Below are positions 1-9,050 of a stretch of 64,000 nucleotides of DNA, one piece after another. A model generated the notes under the pieces. The model worked only from the letters and a program-made list of their open reading frames with translations, was not told the DNA's origin and searched no databases. Position 1 is the first letter of the stretch; every line of letters begins with the position of its first letter. The stretch comes from Chryseobacterium sp. BGARF1. GTDB lineage: Bacteria; Bacteroidota; Bacteroidia; Flavobacteriales; Weeksellaceae. The stretch covers positions 1 to 64,000 of the forward strand of contig NZ_LELA01000065.1 of the NCBI RefSeq assembly GCF_001677955.1, read 5' to 3'. The translations under genes were made by a program, and so were the position numbers.

Positions 1-95
1 ATCAGCCGTAAAACTAAATATATCCATCTAACTTATTATATAACAAACAAATATACGAAATTATGGATGATTACGGATATACATAAAAAATAACT

Positions 96-2252
96 AAGTA
101 TTTCAAATTTGATGAAATTCGGGTAGAATTATCAAGAGATTTGAAGAAAAATGCGAAGGAAAGAGCAGAATTAACAACCAATATCAATGCTTCCAAAATT
201 GAGAATGAGAAAATAAGGGCTACTATAAAAAAAGATTTTCCTCATGTAAAAAATCCAAGTAAAAATGATATCGTAAGATACAAGTTGTATCAGGAATTGT
301 CTTATAATGCTTTCAAAAATTTATATACAGATGAAAAAATTGATTACGAAAAGCTTTATAGCAAAACTTACGATATAGACCACATTATTCCTCAGTCTAA
401 AGTTTTTGATGATAGTTTTTCTAATAAAGTTTTGGTTCCGAGACAATCAAATTTAGATAAAGGAAATAAAACGGCTTATGATTTTATGTCTAATAAATCA
501 GCTGAAAATCTTGAAAAATATTTATCAATTGTAGAAACATTATTTAAAGAAAAGAAAATAACTAAAGCCAAATATCAAAAATTATTAAAACAAGAATCTG
601 AAATTGGTGATGGTTTTATCGATAGAGATTTACGCGACAGCCAATATATTGCCAAAAAAGCAAGAAATCTTTTGTATGAAATCTGTAGAGTAGTGACGCC
701 AACTACGGGAAGTGTTACAGCCAGATTACGGGAAGATTGGGATTTGGTCAATATTATGCAGGAACTTAATTTTGACAAATTCAAAGCTTTAGGATTGACG
801 GAAATGGTGGAGAAAAAAGATGGAAGTTTCAAAGAGAGAATTGTAGACTGGAGCAAAAGAAACGACCATCGTCACCACGCAATGGATGCTTTAACGGTGG
901 CTTTTACCAAACATAATCATATTCAATATCTTAATTTTCTGAATGCCCGAAAAAATGAAACCCATAAAGAGCATAACGTTATTATAGGCATCGAAGACAA
1001 AGAAACGACCTGGAAAAAAGATGATGATGGAAATAAAAAAAGAGTTTTCAAATTACCTATTCCAAACTTCCGACAAGTTGCAAAAGAACATTTGGAAAAT
1101 ATTTTGGTTTCCCATAAAGCGAAAAATAAAGTCGTAACAAAAAATAAAAATAAGACCAAATCTAAAAACGGCGAAAGAACTAAAGTTGAATTGACGCCAC
1201 GAGGACAATTGCACAAAGAAACCGTTTACGGAAAGTACCAATATTACATCAATAAAGATGAAAAAATAAGTGCGAAATTCAATGAAGAAATTATAAGTAA
1301 AGTAGCTCATCCTATTTATAAAAATCTTTTGCTTCAAAGGTTATCAGAAAATGAGAACGACCCGAAAAAAGCATTTGCTGGGAAAAACGTTCTGACTAAA
1401 AATCCTATTCACCTGAATGACGAAAAAACAGAAACACTTCCTGAAATTGTAAAATTAACTTGGCTGGAAGAAGATTATTCTATTCGAAAAGATATAACAC
1501 CAGATAATTTTAAAGATGTAAAAACCATTGAAAAAATATTAGATGAAGGTGTTAAGAGAATTTTACTCCGCAGACTAAATGAATTTGATAACGACCCGAA
1601 AAAAGCATTTTCAGATTTAGAGAAAAATCCAATTTGGCTCAATGAAGAAAAAAGAATTTCCATCAAAAGAGTAACAATTTCCGGAGTGAAAAATGCTGAA
1701 TTTTTACATTATAAAAAAGACCATTTTGGAAATGAAATTTTAGATGATAATGGTCAGAAAATTTCAGTCGATTTTGTGAGCACTGGAAACAATCATCACG
1801 TTGCTATTTACCGAGACGAAAAAGGAAATCTTCAGGAAAGAGTAGTATCCTTGTTTGATGCGGTACAGCTTGTTAATTCAGGAGAACCAGTGATTGACAA
1901 AACGTATAATCAAGGTTTGGGCTGGCAATTTTTATTTACGATGAAACAAAATGAATATTTTGTTTTCTCTAATGAAAAAACAGGATTTAATCCTAAAGAA
2001 ATTGATTTATTAGATGCGGAAAATAAGAAAAAGATTAGCCCAAATTTGTTTAGAGTGCAGAAAATTTCAAGTAAAGATTATATGTTTAACAATCATTTAG
2101 AGACTGTTGCTATTTCTGGAGAAATTTTAAAAACAAAAAAAGAATTGTCGGGAGTAATGTATCATTATATTCAAACACCTGCGAGATTAAAAGACATTAT
2201 AAAAGTCCGTCTCAATCATCTTGGAGATATTGTAAAAATCGGAGAATATTAA
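96..2252 (+). pseudogene. cas9: Cas9 (type II-C), C-terminal half, 5' part missing or disrupted
   Basis: Cas9 is the RNA-guided nuclease of type II CRISPR systems. The frame reads through the RuvC-II motif (IRVELSRD, codons about 117-140). It continues through a complete HNH domain (YDIDHIIPQS, D-H codons near 378-383, then DDSFSNKVL) and RuvC-III (NDHRHHAMDAL, near 861-890), followed by a long lysine-rich PAM-interacting region to 2252. Cas9-like sequence seems to begin near 96 (KYFKFDEIR). An in-frame TAA lies at 84-86, and I see no Cas9-like sequence in other frames of bases 1-95, so RuvC-I, the bridge helix and REC lobe are not joined to this frame. The only possible internal start is a TTG at 141. 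It lies 11 bp upstream of cas1. Either the gene is a remnant or its 5' half lies beyond an insertion or frameshift outside the window. Confidence 0.85.
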
Positions 2253-2263
2253 AACATAACCTT

Positions 2264-3157
2264 ATGATTACCCGCTCCATCTACATCGGCAATCCCGCGT
2301 ACCTCAAGCTCAAAGACGAGCAAATGCATATTCTTTGTCCGGAAACGAAAGAAATGAAAGGCAAAGTTCCGGTGGAAGACCTGGGTTTTCTGATGTTAGA
2401 CCATTTTCAGATCACCATTTCCCATCAGCTGATACAAAAGATGATGGGAAACAATGTAGTCGTTGTAAGTTGTGACGCGCACCATTTGCCACACGGGATT
2501 ATGCTTCCGATTTATGGCCATACCGAACATTCCGACAGGGTGAAAGACCAACTAGAAGCCAGCGAACCCTTGAAAAAACAACTTTGGAAACAAACCATCG
2601 AATGTAAAATTGAAAACCAGAAACAAGTTTTGATGAGGTTGGGAAATTATTACGAACCCATGATTGACTATCAAAACAACGTAAAAAGTGGTGATATTAC
2701 CAATATGGAAGGCATTGCGGCGAAACATTATTGGAAATACCTCATCAGTCTCGATTTCCTCAGGCAACGTTTCGGGGAGTCGCCCAATCCGTTTTTCAAT
2801 TTCGGATACGCCGTGCTTCGAAGCATTGTCGCGAGAGCGATTGTAGAGACCGGACTTCTTCCTGTTCTCGGTATTTTCCATAAAAATAAATACAATCCAT
2901 ACTGCCTTGCCGACGATTTAATGGAGCCATATCGTCCCTTTGTAGACTTGCTCGTGATGCAGTGGTTGCAAAAAAATCCCGAAAACGAAGAACTTACCAA
3001 AGAATTCAAAGCCCATATTCTGCAGATTGCCACCAAAGACGTAAAAATAGATGACAAAACACGCCCATTGCTCATCGCCGTAAAAACTACTGCTTCCTCG
3101 TTGTACAAATGTTACACCGGCGAAAAACGATTGATTTCCTATCCCGAATTAATATAA
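2264..3157 (+). CDS. cas1: CRISPR-associated endonuclease Cas1
   Basis: Cas1 is the integrase subunit of the Cas1-Cas2 complex that inserts new spacers at the array. The protein is 297 aa, a normal length for type II Cas1. It starts ITRSIYIGNPAYLKLK, the usual type II-C amino end. The metal-binding residues are present: E149 in NMEGIAAKHYW, H206 in GIFHKNK, and the D217/E221 region in LADDLMEPYRP. It follows the cas9 remnant by 11 bp, so it probably shares that transcript. No frame damage is visible. Confidence 0.95.
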   Translation: MITRSIYIGNPAYLKLKDEQMHILCPETKEMKGKVPVEDLGFLMLDHFQITISHQLIQKMMGNNVVVVSCDAHHLPHGIMLPIYGHTEHSDRVKDQLEASEPLKKQLWKQTIECKIENQKQVLMRLGNYYEPMIDYQNNVKSGDITNMEGIAAKHYWKYLISLDFLRQRFGESPNPFFNFGYAVLRSIVARAIVETGLLPVLGIFHKNKYNPYCLADDLMEPYRPFVDLLVMQWLQKNPENEELTKEFKAHILQIATKDVKIDDKTRPLLIAVKTTASSLYKCYTGEKRLISYPELI

Positions 3158-3169
3158 TAAAACAATTAA

Positions 3170-3649
<480 letters not shown>

Positions 3650-3673
3650 ATTTAGAATCCTAAAAACAAACAA

Positions 3674-3696
3674 AACCCATTGGAAAACAATGGGTT
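3674..3696 (-). terminator. Hairpin at the cas2-array junction
   Basis: AACCCATTG (3674-3682) pairs perfectly with CAATGGGTT (3688-3696) around a GAAAA loop. On the minus strand the stem is followed by a T-rich tract (TTTTGTTTGTTTTT), which makes a good intrinsic terminator for transcripts leaving the array leftwards. On the + strand it is followed only by AAATTTT. This fits minus-strand transcription of the array. Confidence 0.6.
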
Positions 3697-3706
3697 AAAT
3701 TTTGAG

Positions 3707-3801
3707 GTTGTGTTATATCTCAAAGATACTCAAAAATGAAAGCAATTCACAACGTAAGTTTTGAACGAAAATAAAAACTCCGGGTTGTGTTATATCTCAA
3801 A
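3707..3801 (-). CRISPR. CRISPR array, left part (one full repeat, one spacer, split repeat)
   Basis: A complete 47-bp repeat is at 3707-3753, a 30-nt spacer at 3754-3783, and the first 18 bp of a second repeat at 3784-3801. That repeat then stops and prophage sequence begins. Its remaining 29 bp lie at 40880-40908, after the prophage and the second copy of CAAA. On the minus strand the repeat starts GTTGTGAATTGCTTTC, like known II-C crRNA repeats such as that of Neisseria (GTTGTAGC...). The minus strand is therefore the likely crRNA strand. Confidence 0.95.
3798..3801. repeat. Target-site duplication, left copy (CAAA)
   Basis: CAAA ends the left fragment of the split repeat. The same CAAA starts the right fragment at 40876-40879. 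Joining the two fragments with one copy regenerates an exact 47-bp repeat. Mu itself makes 5-bp duplications. Here only 4 bp match: the base before the right copy is A where the repeat has T, and the base after the left copy is T where the repeat has G. Confidence 0.85.
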
Positions 3802-3870
3802 TATAAACGGCAAATTAAAAGGTCAAAAAAATTAAATTAAAAGGTCAAAAAAAACACGATTAATCAAATA
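3802..3870. repeat. Prophage left end with direct transposase-site-like repeats
   Basis: Two direct copies of AAATTAAAAGGTCAAAAAA lie at 3812-3830 and 3834-3852, 22 bp apart. An inverted, slightly different copy lies at the right end (40848-40865), with its core at the same 15-bp distance from the terminus. By analogy with Mu attL and attR these are probably transposase binding sites. The terminal dinucleotide is TA, not the usual TG. Confidence 0.75.
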
Positions 3871-3899
3871 ATTAAAGCATCCGTTTTGGATGCTTTAAT
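3871..3899. terminator. Bidirectional terminator at the prophage left end
   Basis: A 12-bp perfect stem (3871-3882 with 3888-3899) surrounds a GTTTT loop, followed on the + strand by GCTTTTTT. It sits just after the mom stop codon. It would end the leftward late transcript and also shield the prophage from transcription out of the CRISPR locus. Confidence 0.75.
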
Positions 3900-3916
3900 G
3901 CTTTTTTAAATGCCTT

Positions 3917-4654
3917 TTAAATGCTATTTATAAAGTTTATCAATCTTTCTTTGATTACTTTCTTATCTCTAACCCATTCAAATTCTATCTGACCTTTATT
4001 GTAAGGCGGATAAGGCACCTGAGGCGTTTTAAATTGAAACTTCTTACACAATGGGAATATATACCTATATGTATCAACTTTAAACGTTTTAAAGTCACCT
4101 AAAAGAAATGCAATATTATCACGAATGTATCTCGATTTAGATGTTGAATTAGTTAAGTTTTGTTGATGTGTGATTTCTCCAGTGAGTTTGTTTTCCAAAA
4201 AGATTGTTTGGTGCTTTCCAAAATATTTAAAATTAGACGCTTTATAAATAGTTCCACAGCCTAAACGACCATCAGCAAATGATTGTACCGCCACTATGTC
4301 TGGATTTTCTTTTTTGAGGGCTTTTAAAGAGTGTGCTATCAGAATGCTTTCAGCATTTTTTCCCAACTTATCAGATATCCACATTCTATTTAATTCTATC
4401 ATCATTGCATCAGGATTGGGATGATAGAATATTTTTGCCTTTGCATTCTTCATATACCCATAACTTGCCACTCCAAGACAATCATTTTCATCTTCTGAAC
4501 CTACGTGAAAGATGCCAAAATTGTACATCCCAAAACTCGCATTATTCCATTTTTTCGAGTAATGATTATTTATAATTAACTCTTTTGCTTTTTGTTTACT
4601 GATTAGTTTTATAACTAATTCGCCTAAATTTTTACTTATTATTTTAATCTCCAT
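3917..4654 (-). CDS. mom: Mom-like DNA modification protein (GNAT-type fold)
   Basis: Mom of phage Mu converts adenine in DNA to a carbamoylmethyl-type modified base that blocks host restriction. This 245-aa protein shows the layout of the Mom family: NHYSKKW (30-36), FGMYNFGIF, ELNRMWISD (87-95) followed by a helix with NAESILIAHSLKAL, then SFADGRLGCGTIYKASNFKYFG (125-146). It is the outermost gene at the left end and the last late gene, the relative position mom has in Mu. It starts 164 bp beyond the large fibre gene, after an unusual structured leader. Family assignment is by motif recognition. Whether it makes the same modification is unknown. Confidence 0.8.
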   Translation of the reverse strand: MEIKIISKNLGELVIKLISKQKAKELIINNHYSKKWNNASFGMYNFGIFHVGSEDENDCLGVASYGYMKNAKAKIFYHPNPDAMMIELNRMWISDKLGKNAESILIAHSLKALKKENPDIVAVQSFADGRLGCGTIYKASNFKYFGKHQTIFLENKLTGEITHQQNLTNSTSKSRYIRDNIAFLLGDFKTFKVDTYRYIFPLCKKFQFKTPQVPYPPYNKGQIEFEWVRDKKVIKERLINFINSI

Positions 4655-4728
4655 AAATATTGTTTAAATTTGCACCTCCTACAGTACTGAACAACAAAGC
4701 CAGCCAAAGAAGACATTTCGTCCTCCAT
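4639..4728 (-). CDS. Tiny CxxC reading frame overlapping the mom start (tentative)
   Basis: An ATG at 4728 opens 29 codons ending at 4639, overlapping the mom start (4654) by 16 bases. The product is short and basic at its end, with one CxxC motif (YCRRCKF). In Mu, the zinc-finger translational activator Com is encoded just upstream of mom and overlaps it. The layout here is similar, but the frame is less than half the length of Com, has a single CxxC, and lies inside a strong hairpin. It could be a leader peptide or chance. Confidence 0.3.
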   Translation of the reverse strand: MEDEMSSLAGFVVQYCRRCKFKQYLWRLK

Positions 4729-4781
4729 GGCTGGCTTTGTTGCTATTAAAATACTGTAGGAAGTTTTTAATTTGGAGGACG
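4673..4781 (-). promoter_or_regulatory. Structured leader of mom: nested hairpin with possible pseudoknot
   Basis: The 163-bp gap upstream of mom folds strongly. An inner perfect 14-bp stem joins 4692-4705 and 4729-4742. An outer 10-bp stem joins 4677-4686 and 4752-4761. The inner loop contains CGTCCTCCA (4720-4728), which is exactly complementary to TGGAGGACG at 4773-4781, outside the hairpin, so a 9-bp pseudoknot is possible. Short AGGAGG-type tracts lie inside the paired parts. In Mu, mom translation is controlled by an RNA structure over its start, so a similar role is likely here. Confidence 0.65.
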
Positions 4782-4817
4782 TTTTTTAATTCCTTTCCTC
4801 CATTGGAATTTTAATTT

Positions 4818-7634
4818 CTAAATAAATGTACTTGAGCCTATATCTGTCATAGTCCACCCTGTAAAAGTTAGAATGAATTCAGTAGTTCGACCACTTTGTA
4901 TAGTTGTCACCAAATTACCATCACGATATACTTTAACCACGGCTGAAAGATTGTTGTTAGTATAAACAGTAATTTTTTTTCCTTGAATATGATTAGCACT
5001 TGTCAAGTATAGCTCCATGTCACCTCTTGCATACACATCTAAATGCGTATCATCTGTTGATGGAGTAAATGCAGCTCCTGCCTGAACTTCGATGTATTTA
5101 ACCAAAGTTCCGGCAAAATCATTAATATCCCTGATTCCACCATCTGCCATAAATGCAAGATTATTATCATTGGGATAATCTGGATGGATGATTCCTTTTG
5201 CTGAAATATTACCATTGTCGTCTAACTTCACGTAACCAGCCTGAGCATGGTTGCCCCATAAATAAGCATCATACCATTCGTCTGAACGACCAAAATCTCT
5301 TGTAACTAAATTACTATCGTGTTGTATTCTGAAAATTCTTTCAAAAGTAGTACCACCATCATTTGATAAATCAAAACCAAAGCCTTCCGATAATGGACCA
5401 CTATTTCTTATACAACCAGCTTTCCATATAGCTGAATAATGTCTGTAGTACCAACCCGCAACTATATTACCGCCTAATTGATTACCTGTTTTTAGTGATT
5501 GTATTAAGTTTTGATCGTCACCTTTTAAAAGAAGTTCAGCTCCAGCCTCAAAAGTTTTATAATCCGTAATACTTTGAGCAGTATTAGTTGTTACAAAGTT
5601 TGCACTAACATAACCTAAGTTGACAGCGTGAGGCAATAATGTCGGATTTGGAACAACTGGACTTTGTAAAAAGGTTTTAGTATTCGTGAAAGTTTGCACA
5701 CCTGCCAAAGTAGCATAGCCAGCCAATTGCGTATTTAAATCAGACTGGTTTACTTTACCCGTAATTTGCCCAAAATTAACGGCTTGGTCAGCTACAGTAG
5801 CATTAGGTACTCTGGGTGATGCATTAAATGTATTAATCCCATAAAATTGATTGTTCTCCCCTCTATGTGGAAATTGTGGCGCAAAACTATGAGATACGTG
5901 ACGAAACCCTATATTTGACAGATATATCAATCCACTTTCCGGGGAGGCGTTTGAAAGCTTAAATCTAACCGCTTTTATAGAAGCAGTACCTGGCGAACTT
6001 TCGGGGAATAAAAACAACCCACTCTGAGGAATCAGAGACATATTCTGAACAGTATAAGCGGATGGTGCGTACCACACATTATTTATATCCATTACCTCTA
6101 CAGCACAATTTCTAAACTGGCTGCCAGCACTTAATCTGGTCTGTATGAATGGTTGCCAAAGCCCTCTACTGTAATTATCTAAAATTGATGCAAAAGTAAT
6201 AGTAACAACAAGCTCTGTAGTTATGTCAGCTCCATTTATTCTAGCAAAATCAGGCTTTTGATTAAAAAGAATGCTATTGAAGAAACCTAAACCTCCGTTA
6301 AATGACCCTGAGCCGCTTAAAATTGAAGTTACCGTATGTTCTTTATCCGCAAGAGCCAACATGTTTCTATCATATAACCCTGTAAAAGATGTATCTGCAA
6401 TCTCGCCACCTATAGCAAGTACTTTGTTTGTAAGTCTTTGTGGTATTTGAGCATTAGGTATTTGGACTGTGGCATCTAATGTAGCCACACCATTAGCAAC
6501 AGCTCTCTGAGATAGAGGTATATAATTTGCTAACTGAGGAATTGTATCTATACTATTTAAAATAGTTCTCCAAGTACTCCAATTTGTACCATTGTATCTT
6601 CTTATGAAAGTTGTTAGATTATTATCTGTATATTCTTGAATTATTCTAAGTGTTGTAATAGAAATTTGATATACCTTTAAACTTCCAATTACTGTAGTTG
6701 GGTAACTGTTAGCAATAGTAGCATTACTAGTGTTGGCTTGTATATAAAAACCAGGGGTTATAATCGTATCTAAATTTTGTGCTAATAAAAGTATTGGATT
6801 TTTTGGTATTGAACCAATTGTATTATTATCAACCCAACTTCTAGTTGCTATTATTTCAGGCACTATGTTCACCAAAGATTTATACGTATCAGGAACTGTC
6901 GGATTTGAAGTTTCTAATGTTTGTGACCACCCCTTTGACCAATCTATTGCGGTGTTTGATAAAGACGCTTGAACTCTTATCACTTCAAAAGTGGTATAGC
7001 TCCCCCAAACTGTGTTGATCTCTCCAAGATTAATACACACATTTCCAGAGATATCAATGCCTACATTAATGACTGTTGATGGTAGATTATCTGTGCATTC
7101 CCACAATGCCACTCTTCCTGTAGTACTTATTGTCGTGCCTGTAGATTTGTAGAACGCGACTCTAAGTTTTCCCAATATTCGATTACTATAATCACAGAAA
7201 TTGATATCAACAGTAAACATAGTCGCCGCAGTGCTTGCCTGAGGGAATTTAAAAGATAAAATTCCATTTTGGCCAACATTTGGATTTGATTTTTGAAAAA
7301 CGTTATTAAAAATACGCATTCCATTTTCAAATTTTGAGATAGAGCCTGATGTAAAATTTAAGTTTTTATCAGCCAGTGTTAAATCAGAAGTAGCACCAGT
7401 ATATGTAACACTTTTATTTAGTTGATTAAGATTAACTGCGTGATTGCCTAACATTCCATCAGGGATAACAGGGCTTTGTGTGAAGGTTTTTTGAGCGATT
7501 ATATTCTGAGCCGTATTTGTCGTCACATAGCTGTTATTATCAACAGAACCATCGCCTTTTAAAAACTGAACTGCTGTTCCTTCAGTGATTTTGAATCCTT
7601 TGGAGGATATGTAATAAGAATATTTTACATCCAT
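4818..7634 (-). CDS. Large tail fibre protein
   Basis: A 938-aa phage fibre protein without enzyme motifs. It starts KYSYYISSKGFKI, as does the next fibre gene (KYAYYRTSVGYKI), suggesting a common attachment domain. It carries three loose repeats of the type TTNTAQ..KTF..SPVVP..HAVNL (near residues 35-75, 620-665 and 665-690) and the collagen-like linker ISQRAVANGVATLDA...QIPNAQIP seen in many fibres. The C-terminus ends in a small beta-rich domain. It is the most distal structural gene, which fits a receptor-binding role. The fit is by composition, not close homology. Confidence 0.75.
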   Translation of the reverse strand: MDVKYSYYISSKGFKITEGTAVQFLKGDGSVDNNSYVTTNTAQNIIAQKTFTQSPVIPDGMLGNHAVNLNQLNKSVTYTGATSDLTLADKNLNFTSGSISKFENGMRIFNNVFQKSNPNVGQNGILSFKFPQASTAATMFTVDINFCDYSNRILGKLRVAFYKSTGTTISTTGRVALWECTDNLPSTVINVGIDISGNVCINLGEINTVWGSYTTFEVIRVQASLSNTAIDWSKGWSQTLETSNPTVPDTYKSLVNIVPEIIATRSWVDNNTIGSIPKNPILLLAQNLDTIITPGFYIQANTSNATIANSYPTTVIGSLKVYQISITTLRIIQEYTDNNLTTFIRRYNGTNWSTWRTILNSIDTIPQLANYIPLSQRAVANGVATLDATVQIPNAQIPQRLTNKVLAIGGEIADTSFTGLYDRNMLALADKEHTVTSILSGSGSFNGGLGFFNSILFNQKPDFARINGADITTELVVTITFASILDNYSRGLWQPFIQTRLSAGSQFRNCAVEVMDINNVWYAPSAYTVQNMSLIPQSGLFLFPESSPGTASIKAVRFKLSNASPESGLIYLSNIGFRHVSHSFAPQFPHRGENNQFYGINTFNASPRVPNATVADQAVNFGQITGKVNQSDLNTQLAGYATLAGVQTFTNTKTFLQSPVVPNPTLLPHAVNLGYVSANFVTTNTAQSITDYKTFEAGAELLLKGDDQNLIQSLKTGNQLGGNIVAGWYYRHYSAIWKAGCIRNSGPLSEGFGFDLSNDGGTTFERIFRIQHDSNLVTRDFGRSDEWYDAYLWGNHAQAGYVKLDDNGNISAKGIIHPDYPNDNNLAFMADGGIRDINDFAGTLVKYIEVQAGAAFTPSTDDTHLDVYARGDMELYLTSANHIQGKKITVYTNNNLSAVVKVYRDGNLVTTIQSGRTTEFILTFTGWTMTDIGSSTFI

Positions 7635-7637
7635 TTT

Positions 7638-9038
7638 TTATACTTCTAAATTTCTAACAAAAACTGAGATTGGATTTGGTGGTGTTGAGTCAAATTCGAT
7701 AGCGCAACTTAAATTATCGATAGGTTTTATTCTTCCATAAACCTTGTACAACGTTACCGTATCACGCATTAGAATTTCCACGTTTAGCGTGTTTAAATTA
7801 TGCGTAATTGTTGCAGTTCCGGAAATTGATGTCGTATAGCTCTTTGTAGTATTCGTTCCTGCTGTAACACGTCCTTTAGCATCTACTGTAACTTCATCAT
7901 AAGTTCCTGCTGTTACTCCTGTTGCTGCTAAGGTCAATGCTGAAGTTACATTTGCCGATCCGTCAAAAGTTGTTGACCAAGTAGCATCACCTGTTGCAGC
8001 GATTGTTCTTGGTGTTGTTAATTTTGCAGCCGACCCAGTTGTATTTATACCAGCTGTTCCTGTTAATAATGTAGCCGGAACAGCGGTGATAGGTATTGTC
8101 ACGTTTCCGGTACCGTCAATCGTTTGCGTGGTGGCTACAACACCTGATAGGGTAATCGTTCTCGGTGTAGTCCATTTAGTTGCCGAAAGAACGCTTTTTG
8201 CTGCATCTGCCGTATTATCAACATTACCTAAACCAACATCTGATTTACTAAGGACTACAACTCCTTGTTGTCCGTTTACAGAATCTACCGCTCCTGAAGT
8301 AATGTAAACAAATGTACTTCCAGACCATCTGTACGTTTTGTTCGTATCAAGCGCAACGTAGATTTTTCCGGTTTCTTTTTTTGAAGCTGGTAAAGCGTTC
8401 AAAGCAGCTAAAGTTGCAGCCTCGATAACATCATCTACATAAGATGGCAATTGATCAGCTGGAATCTGTCCGTTTGCTCCCAAAGTAGCAACGCCATTGG
8501 CAACACCTTTTTGTGAGATAGGAATATAGTTGGCTAAATCTGCTGTTGTAGGCATAGAACCAAGATAAACAGTAATACCATTAGCAGTCTGAGTAACTCC
8601 TGTAACAACGTTTCCTGTTCCGGAAGTTGTAACAGGCAATGAAAATGAAGTACCCGTCAATGTCAAACCATTACCTGCTGTATAGGTCGTATCTGTTGAC
8701 GCTAAAGTGATTGTTCCGGCTGTCTGCGTAATTGCCATGTTTGCCCCGGCTGCCAAAGTAATATCACCAGAAGTAAAAGCTCCGGCAGCACCGCCTTTTA
8801 TTCTTGTTACCGTGTCAGGAGTTGTGAATGCTCTGTTTGCTGACAAATCATAACTTGTACCGTTTATAGTTATCGTTCTTGTTGTCGGAACGTAGTTTGC
8901 AGGCGTGAAGTTCCCATCGTGCCAAAATGAAGCTAAACTTTTTGTCCCACCATCAGCGGTGATTATGTCATCATCTGTTTTGCCAGCAATTTTATAACCT
9001 ACAGAAGTTCGGTAATATGCATATTTAATATCGCTCAT
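7638..9038 (-). CDS. Tail fibre protein
   Basis: The 466-aa product is rich in T, G, A and V, with the repeats typical of phage fibres: GVANGVATLGANGQIPADQLPSY, the motif SVNGQQGVVVLSKSDVGLGNVDNTADAAK found in many tail fibres, then GTGNVTIPI-type beta repeats. Its N-terminus resembles that of the neighbouring 938-aa fibre. Its last 55 residues (THNLN...DTVTLYK...FDS.P.N.I.V) resemble the C-terminus of the upstream 284-aa protein. It lies 3 bp from the large fibre gene and is probably co-translated with it. Confidence 0.8.
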   Translation of the reverse strand: MSDIKYAYYRTSVGYKIAGKTDDDIITADGGTKSLASFWHDGNFTPANYVPTTRTITINGTSYDLSANRAFTTPDTVTRIKGGAAGAFTSGDITLAAGANMAITQTAGTITLASTDTTYTAGNGLTLTGTSFSLPVTTSGTGNVVTGVTQTANGITVYLGSMPTTADLANYIPISQKGVANGVATLGANGQIPADQLPSYVDDVIEAATLAALNALPASKKETGKIYVALDTNKTYRWSGSTFVYITSGAVDSVNGQQGVVVLSKSDVGLGNVDNTADAAKSVLSATKWTTPRTITLSGVVATTQTIDGTGNVTIPITAVPATLLTGTAGINTTGSAAKLTTPRTIAATGDATWSTTFDGSANVTSALTLAATGVTAGTYDEVTVDAKGRVTAGTNTTKSYTTSISGTATITHNLNTLNVEILMRDTVTLYKVYGRIKPIDNLSCAIEFDSTPPNPISVFVRNLEV

Positions 9039-9050
9039 GATTTTTCGTTT

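Noticed and set aside
1..93. A 30-codon open frame at the left edge (ISRKTKYIHL...)
   Set aside because: Too short and very AT-rich, with no recognisable similarity to Cas9 or a transposase. It may be chance.
1053..1337. Hydrophobic open frame on the minus strand within cas9
   Set aside because: It is a complement shadow of lysine-rich Cas9 coding sequence, which produces phenylalanine- and leucine-rich frames. No promoter or start context.
4818..9038. Diversity-generating retroelement acting on fibre genes
   Set aside because: No reverse transcriptase gene and no template-variable repeat pair near the fibres. The repeats seen are ordinary fibre repeats.
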